Shown: piece after piece, positions 9,318-18,498 of the stretch
Position numbering within the stretch: the first letter of the stretch is position 1
Layout of the letters: the number at the start of each line of letters is the position of its first letter
Origin: an uncultured Oscillospiraceae bacterium
GTDB taxonomy: Bacteria; Bacillota; Clostridia; Oscillospirales; Acutalibacteraceae
Assembly: GCA_900541565.1 (NCBI GenBank)
Contig: UQKB01000013.1
Span: forward strand, 1-49,221
Direction of reading: 5' to 3'
Length of the DNA: 49,221 nt
Notes under the pieces: generated by a model
What the model was told of the DNA's origin: nothing
Databases searched by the model: none
Seen by the model: the letters and a program-made list of their open reading frames with translations, nothing else
Translations under genes and position numbers: made by a program

Positions 9318-11218
9318 TATAGCTCACTCCCTTTTTCCATTGTCATTGCAAGCGCATATAGCACAAAATCCCCCTCCCCTTCCAGCCGGATTCGTAAATG
9401 TCCGCAGCGTGCCGGAATAATGGGTACAGTAATACTTTTTTTCTTTTGCTCTGTCACACGGTACACAGGTTCCCATTTTTCGTTATCCTGCTGCAACAGG
9501 ATCGTTAATTTTCCTGACAAAGACATTCGAAATTGTAATTTTGCTATATATTTATTATCAAGCTCTTCTGTATATAGATCTCCTGTTTCCACATACCAGT
9601 CAAAACTTTCTTCTTCCGCCAAAATCCCATTGGCCTCTGTGTAATCATTTTTCCCGCCAACCGCATATATGCTGTCCGCCACAAGGTACAGCTCACTTTC
9701 AAAATTTATAAAGCCGGCAACCTCTACCTGATCCTCCTTGGTCCATATATCCTTGCCGGTGTCGTAGCAAAACAATTGATACGTGCCATTTCGATCCTGC
9801 ATAGATATATAATATTTATCCTTATATCCGCCGGCCACCGCATGACTGTATTCCTCATCGCCTAAATTGTCACTGACCAGTACCGGTGCCGCGTCATTAA
9901 ATAAAAAAATTCCATCGCGCCCCTTGTAATACACATGCTCATTAATATTTACAATGCTTTTGCTTGCGTTTCCTTCTACACCCCGGCATGTTAGCGTTGT
10001 CATCTGATAATTGGACGGCCGGGTTCCATAGATACGAAATATGGCATCTTCTTTGAAAAAGATAATGCTGCCGTCGTATGTACAAGCGCCTGTAAATTTT
10101 CCGTATTTTCCCACAGAGACCGTATAAGCAGCAGACGAAACCGTCTCATAATTCCGCCAGTTCGTGGGGTCGCCCAACACGCAGGCATAAATTTCGTTGT
10201 TTTCTGAATTGCAGCCCCAAAGCCTGTTTTGGTACGCCGTAACATATTCCAGGTCCGGCACTTTTCTTGCAAAGGATACGCCCTCGCATGCAACGGCATC
10301 AATAGAAAAATTTTTTGAACTTCTGTCAAACTGGTACATATCGTTATGGATCTGCCCTTCAACGACCAATACGCTGCAGCCTATATAACTGGCGGTATTG
10401 CTTGGATAGTTCACGCCCGAAAACCGCTGCTTTACTTGTAACACTTTATGCATGCCGTTTAAACTTTCATATGCCTGTGGCATCCCGGATATGGCAATGT
10501 AGTCACCCGGCTTAAATCCATCTATTTCTGCACTTGCGCCAGATGCATCATAGATTGCTATGGCAACGCATGTCATATCTATTGGCGTCCATCTGGTAAT
10601 GGGATTATCTACCGATTTCCCATCCTGAAAATCTTCTACTTCCGTACACTGGTATAGCGTTGTCGGATTGCTTTGTATGGATATTCCAATATCTCCAAGT
10701 GTATAAATCCTACTGCCAGTTTGCTGTAACAGCTCTTTTGGGGGCTTTGTAAATACGCCGTTATGATAGTTTTTAGCAAAGTTCCAATCATAGGGCACTT
10801 TAAAAACAGCCATTTTATATCCGGCGCTGCAGGTAAAAACCCGTTCCATATCATAAAGCTTTTTTACCTCCTCTTGCGTATTGATATAGACCTTATCCGG
10901 AAAAATATACAAATATGCGCCGGACACCACCATCTGGCGTTTTACACCTGTAAGAGGCAGCTGCAAAGATTGCCCTGCAAACACAAGCTTATTGTCCTGT
11001 ATATAGTACAATTGATCCACGGCCGCAATTTCATTTATATTGGCTTCATTCCCTACGCCCCTGTGTTTTCGCGTTGACAGCAACGGATATGCATCGGCAG
11101 TCATATTTTTCATATCGTAAAACATCCCCGCAGGCACATATTCTTTGTGGCAATAACCTTTAAACGCTGTCATTACGGTCTTTTCTGTTTTCTTTGCGTT
11201 TTGCTGTGGCAAAAACAT
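9317..11218 (-). CDS. Phage tail nozzle / packaged-DNA stabilisation protein (P22 gp10 / T7 gp12-like beta-propeller)
   Basis: 633 aa, start at 11218 behind AGGTGA. The sequence is beta-rich with repeating blade-like segments. Around residue 330 it has NRLWGCNSENNEIYACVLGD followed by PTNWRNY, a pattern typical of podoviral nozzle/stabilisation proteins. Family knowledge: these proteins form the lower tail tube below the adaptor, retain the packaged genome and bind the tail tip. The position after capsid and adaptor genes fits. The length matches the family (roughly 450-800 aa). Confidence 0.75.
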   Translation of the reverse strand: MFLPQQNAKKTEKTVMTAFKGYCHKEYVPAGMFYDMKNMTADAYPLLSTRKHRGVGNEANINEIAAVDQLYYIQDNKLVFAGQSLQLPLTGVKRQMVVSGAYLYIFPDKVYINTQEEVKKLYDMERVFTCSAGYKMAVFKVPYDWNFAKNYHNGVFTKPPKELLQQTGSRIYTLGDIGISIQSNPTTLYQCTEVEDFQDGKSVDNPITRWTPIDMTCVAIAIYDASGASAEIDGFKPGDYIAISGMPQAYESLNGMHKVLQVKQRFSGVNYPSNTASYIGCSVLVVEGQIHNDMYQFDRSSKNFSIDAVACEGVSFARKVPDLEYVTAYQNRLWGCNSENNEIYACVLGDPTNWRNYETVSSAAYTVSVGKYGKFTGACTYDGSIIFFKEDAIFRIYGTRPSNYQMTTLTCRGVEGNASKSIVNINEHVYYKGRDGIFLFNDAAPVLVSDNLGDEEYSHAVAGGYKDKYYISMQDRNGTYQLFCYDTGKDIWTKEDQVEVAGFINFESELYLVADSIYAVGGKNDYTEANGILAEEESFDWYVETGDLYTEELDNKYIAKLQFRMSLSGKLTILLQQDNEKWEPVYRVTEQKKKSITVPIIPARCGHLRIRLEGEGDFVLYALAMTMEKGSEL

Positions 11219-11222
11219 AACG

Positions 11223-11588
11223 TCACCTCATTATATTTTTCAGCTCTGTATCCTTCCCGCTGTGCGTCCGTGTATAATGGCGCTCAAAGGCATCGAGCGT
11301 CTGATTAAACATCAGCATGTCGTTGTTATACCGGTCAATTTCCGCCAGATGAAAATCAATTTGTGCAAGCACATAATATACATATACGCTTGCAAACGCA
11401 TCATTTACCAGCAGGGTTGCGCCAGTATCGTCCCCATACTCTGTAAAGTCCTGCTTTGTGGTAAACTTCGAAAAGAACTCTGTGTATAAATTTCTGTCCA
11501 GCTCTTCCAGCCATTCTACTTTTTCCATATCATCTATTGCATTGGGGCGCAGCCTGTCGCACTTGTCTATACATTCTCTTATTGTCAT
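11223..11588 (-). CDS. Phage adaptor / head-tail connector-like protein
   Basis: 121 aa when started at the ATG at 11588, where GGAGG lies about ten bases upstream. A longer frame to 11681 lacks a good site and would overlap the preceding gene. The N-terminus MTIRECIDKCDRLRPN with the following EWLEELD matches a widespread Firmicutes phage family that sits between capsid and tail genes. It is mostly helical. Its place before the nozzle gene suggests the gp4-like adaptor ring that joins portal and nozzle; this role is inferred. Confidence 0.7.
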   Translation of the reverse strand: MTIRECIDKCDRLRPNAIDDMEKVEWLEELDRNLYTEFFSKFTTKQDFTEYGDDTGATLLVNDAFASVYVYYVLAQIDFHLAEIDRYNNDMLMFNQTLDAFERHYTRTHSGKDTELKNIMR

Positions 11589-11664
11589 TTTTTTCTTTTC
11601 CTCCAAAGCATTAAAAGCATTACGGGAGCAAGCTTTTGCCCGCTCCCGCTTTCCTTTTAACTCT

Positions 11665-11931
11665 TTACTCGCCGTCAGCAAGCGTTTCTATCATAACTTC
11701 CACGTTTTCCCTCTGCGCAAGCCCGGTCTTAATGACTTCCGCAATATATGGTTTTACTTCCACCCATTTCCCGCGCTGTATCGTACAGCCTTCACCGTTA
11801 ACGCAGACAAAGACAGGCGACTTATCTTTCCTGTCCAGTGGAATTTTAACTTTTACCCGCTTGCCTTCTTCTGTCGGTTCTACCTGTTCTGCCGGATTTT
11901 TAGTTTCTTCCGGCTCTTTTTTTTGCGCCAT
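11665..11931 (-). CDS. Small late phage protein following the major capsid gene
   Basis: 88 aa from the ATG at 11931 behind a GGGGGG ribosome site; a longer frame to 11973 runs back into the capsid gene. There is an acidic, disordered N-terminal third, then a basic beta-rich part with VKVKIPLDRK and WVEVKPYIAEVI. Short proteins of this pattern are common directly after capsid genes in Firmicutes phages. A capsid-accessory or head-completion role is only inferred. Confidence 0.7.
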   Translation of the reverse strand: MAQKKEPEETKNPAEQVEPTEEGKRVKVKIPLDRKDKSPVFVCVNGEGCTIQRGKWVEVKPYIAEVIKTGLAQRENVEVMIETLADGE

Positions 11932-11950
11932 ATTGTATTCCCCCCATGTG

Positions 11951-12964
11951 TTAATTTGCCTTTGCCGTGGCACTGTATTTCGACAGGCTCTCTATGCGGA
12001 TTATAAATTCATCAGACAATATATCCGCACCCTTTGTCGCTTTCCAGCCCACGGAGCTGATACGGTTAAGTTCGTCGTTATATCCCAGCGGTTTTACAAT
12101 ATGCTTAAGTCCACCGTTTGCAAGCTTGGTCTTGGCATACGCGTGTGCGCCCAAGACAAGTGTGGAAAACACCGCTTTTCCGGTTGGGCAGCCATCTCCG
12201 GTCCATATTTTGGCTTCGCTCGATTTTACAAATCGTACATTTCCGATCATGCCGATTTCCCCGCGGAAATAATTTTCCGGCTTTGCATACTGCATAACAT
12301 TGACCCATTCCTCCTTGTAACGCATTAGGTCATATGCGGCATACGGATGTATAATAGCCACATAGCTTCCCTGGATGAGTTCTGCATTCATTGCTTCCAG
12401 CTGGGCTTGGCATCGAAAGATTACATCCGGCGTCAGTCGACAATCATCCGTAAGGTTTGCGCGACTTGTAACCTCCGTGCCATCTGCCTTTGGGGCATAT
12501 AACACGTTAAAACCGCTGTTCAAAACCTCCCGCGTAATTGTGTCCAGCGTTCTGCCCGCCTGTGAGCCCAGCAGCTTTGTTTTTTGTACAACAATTGGGT
12601 CAACCGCTGTCATCTGGATAATATCAGATGATTTTATGTAGTCACCGTACTGATGTACTTCCCCTGTAATTTTTGACACAGAAAGCTTATTACCTGCTTT
12701 TGTAACGCCCTCCACCAAAGGCTCTGTTGCTTTTTCCAATGCAGAAAATTTTCTGTATTCAATTGTGGATCCTGTACCGTTTGGTATGTCGTATTCATCC
12801 CCAAACTGATCATGTACCAAATTCGGCTCTGCGTTATCAATGAGCCGCGTTTTGTAAAACTCTTTGATTTCCGCCGAAAGGCTGTCCTGTGTAGAGATCT
12901 GTACATCCGTATCAAAGAGCTGTAAATTAAAGCCTTGCATGCTTATACTGTTTTTCTGTTCCAT
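11951..12964 (-). CDS. Major capsid protein, N4-gp56 family
   Basis: 337 aa behind AAAGGA. The protein matches the N4-gp56 major capsid family in length and in segments such as the N-terminal GSTIEYRKF, the central AIIHPYAAYDLM and the C-terminal GWKATKGADIL. Family knowledge: it has an HK97-type fold and is common in gut phages with short tails. The N-terminus carries FNLQLFD (residues 12-18), a motif shared with the scaffold protein and matching the recognition motif of Prp-type proteases, so it may be trimmed after Phe17. It lies directly after the scaffold gene. Confidence 0.9.
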   Translation of the reverse strand: MEQKNSISMQGFNLQLFDTDVQISTQDSLSAEIKEFYKTRLIDNAEPNLVHDQFGDEYDIPNGTGSTIEYRKFSALEKATEPLVEGVTKAGNKLSVSKITGEVHQYGDYIKSSDIIQMTAVDPIVVQKTKLLGSQAGRTLDTITREVLNSGFNVLYAPKADGTEVTSRANLTDDCRLTPDVIFRCQAQLEAMNAELIQGSYVAIIHPYAAYDLMRYKEEWVNVMQYAKPENYFRGEIGMIGNVRFVKSSEAKIWTGDGCPTGKAVFSTLVLGAHAYAKTKLANGGLKHIVKPLGYNDELNRISSVGWKATKGADILSDEFIIRIESLSKYSATAKAN

Positions 12965-12986
12965 TTTTGTCCTTTCTGCGGGCTAC

Positions 12987-13859
12987 TTAAAATATTTTTT
13001 CTCCATTTAAAGCCCGGCGCTCCAGTTCATCCCGTTGCGCCTTTGTCATATTTGCAAAATCGTATTTGTGTGTTACAGCCGCTTGTGCGCCCGCTGCATT
13101 TTCAAGCGGTCTGCTGCCTCTTGCCTGTATATCTGCTGTAACGCGCTGTTTTGTATCCTGCACCGCTGCCTGTACCGCCCCGGCCTGTATGTCGTCAAAA
13201 TGGGCAACCTGATACGCCGCGCGGACGTCAATTCCCCTTTTAAGCAGGTCGCGGAAGGTTTCGTTTTCCAGTTCCGTTTGCAGATCAAAGTCTGGGTATA
13301 GGGCTTGTGCCTGCTTTGCCTGCTCTTCCCACTGCGCAAAGATCTTTGCCCGCTGCAGACGCTGTTGCTCTGCCTCCTGCTGCTGCCTGTAACGGCTGTT
13401 ATCAAGCTCCAGCCGGCGCATTTTTAACAGCTGTTCTACTGATACCCCTTGCTGCATGGCAACATCGTCCAGGTATGTTCTATCATTATCAATTGCCTTG
13501 GAAAGTGCCTCCAGATTCTGTACGCCATACCGCAAAAACAGCTTTTCCATTAAAGGTTCATATTGCTTTAGCTGCTGCTGTGCTTGCTCTGACACTTTCA
13601 GATTTTTCAGGCGGTTATCAATAATATTTTTGGTCCTGGCTCCAAATTGCTTTTTATACTTGCCTTTGATCAGCTTTTCAAATTCCGCGTCCAGATCCTC
13701 CTTGCTGTCTGCAGGATTATTTTGCGCTTCATCCTCCCCGGCGATAGGAGCATTACTGCCGTCTGCAGGTGCGGCCTGCATGCTTCCGCTTGCTGATTCC
13801 CCAGCTGCCGCCTGTGCACCGGCTTCATCAAACAGCTGTAAATCAAAATACTTATACAT
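12987..13859 (-). CDS. Phage capsid scaffolding protein
   Basis: 290 aa from the ATG at 13859, which has AGGAGG six bases upstream; the longer frame to 13898 is not needed. The N-terminus is MYKYFDLQLFDEAG, followed by an Ala/Gly/Ser-rich acidic region and then long helical, Gln- and charge-rich coiled coils. This composition and the place just before the capsid gene are typical of scaffold proteins. FDLQLFD repeats the motif at the capsid N-terminus and is a likely cleavage site for the neighbouring Prp-like protease. Confidence 0.85.
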   Translation of the reverse strand: MYKYFDLQLFDEAGAQAAAGESASGSMQAAPADGSNAPIAGEDEAQNNPADSKEDLDAEFEKLIKGKYKKQFGARTKNIIDNRLKNLKVSEQAQQQLKQYEPLMEKLFLRYGVQNLEALSKAIDNDRTYLDDVAMQQGVSVEQLLKMRRLELDNSRYRQQQEAEQQRLQRAKIFAQWEEQAKQAQALYPDFDLQTELENETFRDLLKRGIDVRAAYQVAHFDDIQAGAVQAAVQDTKQRVTADIQARGSRPLENAAGAQAAVTHKYDFANMTKAQRDELERRALNGEKIF

Positions 13860-13934
13860 TACAATTCCTCCTGTCTGTCGTCTGTTCCGACGTGTCAAGG
13901 CTTTCCCTGTATCTATTGTATCTGGTTTTTACTG

Positions 13935-14267
13935 TCAATGCCCCGCCTTTTCAGAGGAGATAAAAATTTTAAGGTGTTGTGGGTAGCTGTTCTCTATCCC
14001 TTTAAGCCCATCTAGTATTGTAGCTGTAATCTGATGCAAAATTGGATCACGCCCTATATAAGCAACACGGCTGTCCCCGCTTTTCAGCTTTATAAATTTG
14101 CTTTCAATTTTGCCCGCTTCAAAATCCTGTAATACGCGTTGCGCCAGTGTATTGACAAGCGCTGAGACGGCAGCACATACAATATCGTTTCCGGGGTGAT
14201 AGCCTGCGTGCCCTTGTATAACCATCTCTGTTTTATCATTTTGATTACGTACTCGTATTTGTATCAT
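13935..14267 (-). CDS. Prp-like cysteine protease (phage copy)
   Basis: 110 aa. The hallmark GHAGYHPGNDIVCAAVS is seen with candidate catalytic His20 and Cys31, and the length equals that of the family. Family knowledge: host Prp cuts the N-terminal extension of ribosomal protein L27 after an LQFF-type motif, and in some staphylococcal phages it also trims capsid and scaffold N-termini. Here the gene lies inside the phage head cluster, overlapping the portal gene by 23 bp and followed by scaffold and capsid genes that carry LQLF motifs. A prohead maturation role is therefore inferred. Chromosomal prp normally lies between rplU and rpmA, which are absent here. Confidence 0.85.
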   Translation of the reverse strand: MIQIRVRNQNDKTEMVIQGHAGYHPGNDIVCAAVSALVNTLAQRVLQDFEAGKIESKFIKLKSGDSRVAYIGRDPILHQITATILDGLKGIENSYPQHLKIFISSEKAGH

Positions 14268-16158
14268 CCGGATTAGACACCTCGCTTGCCCGTCTGCGAG
14301 CTTTATCTTCCTGCGTGTTACCGCTCAAATCTTCTCCCAGACTGTTTGTGGCTATTGCCTGCCTGTTATAGCCGTCTCCGGCCTGTCCTTGTCCCTGCAA
14401 AATCTCCCCTTCTACCTTTGGCGGCTGGGCGCCCTGCATGGTTCCTACAATGCTCAGCAGCCGGTTCATCTGCTGCTGCATTTGTTGCAGCTGTTGGTAC
14501 ATCGTACCGTTCTGCGCAATTTTCTGGCGGATTGCCTCTTTCCCCTCAAACTCCATCATTTCCAACGCTGTCAACGCCTGATCTGCGAGCTGCGGGTTAA
14601 AAAAGCCCATGCTCAGCATAGCCTTTGCATCTTCATTTTGGGCCACCCTGTTAAAAGGGCTTTTTTTCTGTGCGTTGACCTTAATATCAAAAATTGGCAC
14701 ACGTTGCGCCGTTTCAACTCCAAAAGCTGTTTCTGTTGTATTGGGATGAATACGGCTGTTGTCGTATGAGACAAACCGGATTTCTTTTTCTTTCCCGGTT
14801 ATACGAAAGCTTCTTGCCTCTGTATAAAACTGCCGGATCAGTTCTATGATCAGGCAGCATTCCTCTTCAAAGGCATTAAAGCTTCCTTTATTCAGGTCAC
14901 GTGACAGCTTGCTGCCCGCTTCCTGCAAAGCAGCAATGGCGCTTGCCGCCGTTACGCCGCTTGTAGTGCCGCCTTGTGAAAAATCCCGGTTTCCGCTTGT
15001 TTCTTTTAATTCCTCCACTTTCATTTGGTACGCAGAAAACACGTTTCCGTCAATCGGTTGAACCTCTACCGGTTTAATATTCTCTGTGCTCGTGCTTTGC
15101 ACAGGGATAAAGGTTTTATTCCAGTCTGCAAAATCTTCAATGTTTACACTGCTCTGGTTTGGAACAAAAAAGCGCGGCTTTCCCCGCATGGCGGCATTCT
15201 CCAGAATAATCTGATTTAGTTTGTCAATATAGATCTGGCAGTCCTTTGTTGTATCAATATACCCAAACCCGACCGGCGTATCTTTTTCCGGAAACAGAAC
15301 GTCAAAAACAAACGGATATCTTCCATGGTCATAAAATCCCCTTGTTTTATAGGCCGCCTCGTTTTCCGTTGCAAACAGCACCGTATCATTTACATATTTG
15401 CAATAGTGCAGGATGGTTTTTCCTTTCGTGTGCACTTTGTAATAACAATCTATTACACAGGATTTTTGCGATGTGTCTATACTGTCATCATGCGCGTATG
15501 TATTCAGCATAAAGCTGTTGCCGCCCAGCTTGTCCTGCAATTGCGGATAGACCGCTTTTAATGTGTCGTTATTTGCAAGCGTTACATAAAACAAAAACTG
15601 GCTGTCCTGTATATCCTCTATACCTGGCTCCCAAAACAGGTTGAGCAGCTCACAGCGTTTAATTTCTATGTCGCCCAGTCCCCCAAGCTTACCGGGATTC
15701 CAAAATACGCCCTTTACGCTTGTTCCATTTTTGATTTTGTCATACGCCGCTGCCGAATAGATCCGCTCATAATGGTTTTGCTCTAAAATAACCGGAATAA
15801 TTTCGGTTAATATCTCTGCATCCTCCCGGTCATCCTCCGCGCGCGGAAGGACATTCGGTTCCGGGTAGCTGTCGCGCATATCTGCATGCTTGTTAATGAT
15901 ATTATTTAACAGCCAGCCAGATGTGGGTGTAATTCTTTCCTTACTTTTGGGCTGTACCTTTTGACGGATTTGCTCCCAATGCCGCATTTTATACCAGTTT
16001 TCATTGTCTATGATCCGGTTGTCCAGATTTTCTTTTCCCTTTTGATATTCCATCAGCTTTTCGTTAAATTTTAACAGCCGTTCCCTGCCCACTACAGGCA
16101 TATTCTCTGCTTTATCCGTTGCAGTTGGCTGCAAAAGGGGTGCTTTATTGTTTTTCAT
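14245..16158 (-). CDS. Phage portal protein (P22-like, podovirus type)
   Basis: 637 aa from the ATG at 16158 behind GAGGAGGG; the extra N-terminal frame to 16230 is rejected. The N-terminal half has the portal pattern NWYKMRHWEQIRQKV, GWLLNNIINKHADMRD and PNVLPRAEDD. The C-terminal part is Gln-rich and helical (barrel/crown-like). Family knowledge: a dodecameric portal through which DNA is packaged and ejected. It lies directly after terminase and overlaps the protease gene by 23 bp. The length of about 640 aa fits the larger P22-like portals. Confidence 0.85.
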   Translation of the reverse strand: MKNNKAPLLQPTATDKAENMPVVGRERLLKFNEKLMEYQKGKENLDNRIIDNENWYKMRHWEQIRQKVQPKSKERITPTSGWLLNNIINKHADMRDSYPEPNVLPRAEDDREDAEILTEIIPVILEQNHYERIYSAAAYDKIKNGTSVKGVFWNPGKLGGLGDIEIKRCELLNLFWEPGIEDIQDSQFLFYVTLANNDTLKAVYPQLQDKLGGNSFMLNTYAHDDSIDTSQKSCVIDCYYKVHTKGKTILHYCKYVNDTVLFATENEAAYKTRGFYDHGRYPFVFDVLFPEKDTPVGFGYIDTTKDCQIYIDKLNQIILENAAMRGKPRFFVPNQSSVNIEDFADWNKTFIPVQSTSTENIKPVEVQPIDGNVFSAYQMKVEELKETSGNRDFSQGGTTSGVTAASAIAALQEAGSKLSRDLNKGSFNAFEEECCLIIELIRQFYTEARSFRITGKEKEIRFVSYDNSRIHPNTTETAFGVETAQRVPIFDIKVNAQKKSPFNRVAQNEDAKAMLSMGFFNPQLADQALTALEMMEFEGKEAIRQKIAQNGTMYQQLQQMQQQMNRLLSIVGTMQGAQPPKVEGEILQGQGQAGDGYNRQAIATNSLGEDLSGNTQEDKARRRASEVSNPDDTNTST

Positions 16159-16171
16159 ACATTTTCCCTCC

Positions 16172-17602
16172 TCATAAATTATATATACCGCTGTATTTAT
16201 CCTGCTTCGGGAGCAGCTCCAGCGGATCATCCGTTACCGGCGTTGTCAGTATATTTTTTCTTGGGCTGATTGGATTGCACATAAGCACATAACGGCATTC
16301 ATCATATATGTGATCTTCCTGCTGGGTATCAATATCCTCCACCTTTTTTTCGTCATACACCAGATTTGGAATAGTCCTTATAAAGCTTTTGCAGGTATTA
16401 AACACATAAAACATGGATTTCCCCTCCGCATCAAAAGCAAACCGATGGTGATACTGCATTTTTCCCGCTATGCGCGTATTATCCCCAGGCTCCCAAAACA
16501 CACCGTTTTGTGCCATTAGGTCTGCAATAGATGTCCCACGGCTTTTGTCAAAAATGCTGGGATCCGCCACGCCAATAATTTTTCGCCCTTTCAGGTTTTT
16601 GTCCGCTTCCTCATACTCCCGGATTTTCCGGGCAATTTCATCTGCGCTCCATTTTACCCCTTCATTTGGCGTTGCCGTGCAGCCGTACAGCTCTTGTATT
16701 CTAAAAATACGCCCCTCTTCGTCTGCCGCGTACCAGCCAACCGAAAAAGGCTTGCTATACCCAAAATCAAAGCCTCTGTAAACCGTCCAATGCTTTGGGA
16801 TCTTAAACGGCTTAATCACGTGGGTAAAAACACCGTCGCCATAATGCTCGGGATCATCACGCCATTCTGTAAATACCTGCCCGGCAAACGTGTTCCAGTC
16901 CCCATACAGCAGCGCGTTGCGCAATTTTTCTTCCATCCCTGCCAGTCGCGATAAATACTGGGGATTATTTTTAAGCAATATGGGATTGTCAAACACCTTG
17001 CTTGGTACAAACACCCTGCTGCTGTACAGTGTTGTTTTCCCATTTGGTCCCACAATATGCATGCGCTGCCAATACGTTGTTTTGGGCGGTGCAGGATCAA
17101 TAAAATAAGATTTCACCCATCCGTGCCCTACGCCGCCCGGGTTTGCCGTTGCCCGCATATAGCTGCGTGTATTGGCTCCGCTTGCACGGTTGCGCGATAA
17201 CATATATTCATATTCATCCCATGTAAAATGCGTCAATTCGTCGATTCCGATAAAATCAAATTGTAATCCCTGATAGTTGTATTTTGCCTTATAATTTGAC
17301 ATGTGGCCAAAATATATTTTTGCTCCGCTTGGAAATTTCCACACATGCTTTGCGTCATTATATTTGGCACCTGGAAAAGCTCTTGGGTAAAAGTTATAGC
17401 ATTTTTCCATAATTTCTATCAGCTGGGGATATGTCTTTCTTAGCAGCAGCGCTTTATAGTTTGGCACATGTACCTGCCGCAGAGCTTCAATTACAAGATA
17501 ATCACTTTTTCCTCCTCCCGCCGCGCCTCCGTAAAGCCCTTCATCTTCTCCCCGGCACATCATTTCATATTGCTTTGGCTGCGGTTCCCATACAACATTC
17601 AT
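16172..17602 (-). CDS. terL: Terminase large subunit
   Basis: 476 aa. Walker A is GGAAGGGKS (25-33) and Walker B is FDFIGIDE (115-122), with a coupling-type segment ATANPGG further on. The C-terminal RNase H-like nuclease begins near YRGFDFGYSKPFSVGWYA. Together these form the ATP-driven packaging motor and headful/cos nuclease. The ATG overlaps the small-subunit stop as ATGA, so the two are coupled. The length is normal for the family. Confidence 0.93.
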   Translation of the reverse strand: MNVVWEPQPKQYEMMCRGEDEGLYGGAAGGGKSDYLVIEALRQVHVPNYKALLLRKTYPQLIEIMEKCYNFYPRAFPGAKYNDAKHVWKFPSGAKIYFGHMSNYKAKYNYQGLQFDFIGIDELTHFTWDEYEYMLSRNRASGANTRSYMRATANPGGVGHGWVKSYFIDPAPPKTTYWQRMHIVGPNGKTTLYSSRVFVPSKVFDNPILLKNNPQYLSRLAGMEEKLRNALLYGDWNTFAGQVFTEWRDDPEHYGDGVFTHVIKPFKIPKHWTVYRGFDFGYSKPFSVGWYAADEEGRIFRIQELYGCTATPNEGVKWSADEIARKIREYEEADKNLKGRKIIGVADPSIFDKSRGTSIADLMAQNGVFWEPGDNTRIAGKMQYHHRFAFDAEGKSMFYVFNTCKSFIRTIPNLVYDEKKVEDIDTQQEDHIYDECRYVLMCNPISPRKNILTTPVTDDPLELLPKQDKYSGIYNL

Positions 17603-18186
17603 TCGTCATCACCATCCATTGCCGGTGTCAATAGCCGTTGCATTTCTGGCATTCTCACAATGCCATACTGTGATTTTTCTTCCTGATCGCTCTGCTTCCC
17701 TTCAAAAATGAGTACGATCTGCTGCAGGTCCCGCACTGCTGCGGTAAGCTGCCGCAGCGATGATATATTAACTGTGCCTTTCATTTTGTTCTGCTTAACG
17801 TGCTCTTCTGTAATGTCTACCCTACGGTTATATCCGCTTTCATCTTTTTCCATAACGGAAAATTCCCGCTTAATCTTGTCATATGTTACATGCAAATTCA
17901 GTTCGTTTGCAGCTTTGGAAATTTTATTAATCAGCTTATCCGTAGCTCTGTTTAATTTATCAAAGTTATTCAATGCTTTCCTCTGTGCCTGGCGCTTCAT
18001 ATTTGTGCCAAGTTTTTTTCTGTATTTTTCCCGCTCTTTTGTCCACCCCTCCCTTTGCGCCCGTTTGGTTAGTGTGGATCTGCTTAAACTGTGCTTTTCC
18101 GCCAGTTTTATATATCCTAAACTTCCCGTTATATACTCGTTTTTTATAGCTGTCCAATCTGTTATTTTTTTTGTACCGCTTTTCAA
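17599..18186 (-). CDS. terS: Terminase small subunit
   Basis: 195 aa. The start is a TTG at 18186 with GGGGGTGA six to seven bases upstream. The N-terminus carries a helix-turn-helix like that of terminase small subunits (YIKLAEKHSLSRSTLTKRAQ, then REGW). The central part is helical and basic, and the C-terminus is acidic. Its role is to recognise the packaging site on phage DNA and hand it to the large subunit, whose gene overlaps it by four bases. Confidence 0.85.
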   Translation of the reverse strand: MKSGTKKITDWTAIKNEYITGSLGYIKLAEKHSLSRSTLTKRAQREGWTKEREKYRKKLGTNMKRQAQRKALNNFDKLNRATDKLINKISKAANELNLHVTYDKIKREFSVMEKDESGYNRRVDITEEHVKQNKMKGTVNISSLRQLTAAVRDLQQIVLIFEGKQSDQEEKSQYGIVRMPEMQRLLTPAMDGDDE

Positions 18187-18257
18187 GTTCTTTCACCCCC
18201 TATAATTAGACTAACAAATTTGCAAAAAAAATGCCCCTTACTTTGTGACGCCGGGCA

Positions 18258-18282
18258 TAAAAAACAGCCTGCGTAAACAGGC
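18258..18282 (-). terminator. Short hairpin, possible terminator ahead of the packaging genes
   Basis: The stem GCCTG (18267-18271) pairs with CAGGC (18278-18282). Read leftward it is followed by a run of T (bases 18265-18259). It lies just after the small zinc-binding gene and before terS, where it could separate early and late transcripts. Confidence 0.45.
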
Positions 18283-18288
18283 CGGTTT

Positions 18289-18498
18289 TTACTGCTTATA
18301 ACTGCTTTCAAGCATTTGAGCAATTGGGCATTTCGTATAGCTAAAGCTCTGGCAATATCGTTTTCGATAAGCCTTTTTTTCTTCCACCGCGCAGAACTCT
18401 AAGAGCATTGTGCAGCCCGGCACAACACTCTCACAGGCAATTTTCTTATCGCGCTCCCGAACAAAAAACGGGCAGATTACCACCGGCTCTTTCGGCAT
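18289..18498 (-). CDS. Small Cys-rich phage protein, probable zinc binder
   Basis: 69 aa behind AGGAGATG. Six cysteines include CPFFVRERDKKIAC, C-x6-C and KCPIAQM, suggesting a zinc-stabilised fold. It overlaps the 3' end of the rep-like gene by 22 bp. Similar short Cys proteins are frequent in clostridial phages, but no function is known to me. Confidence 0.65.
   Translation of the reverse strand: MPKEPVVICPFFVRERDKKIACESVVPGCTMLLEFCAVEEKKAYRKRYCQSFSYTKCPIAQMLESSYKQ

Noticed and set aside
16158..16230. N-terminal extension of the portal protein
   Set aside because: It overlaps the terminase gene and lacks a ribosome site, while GAGGAGGG stands before the ATG at 16158.
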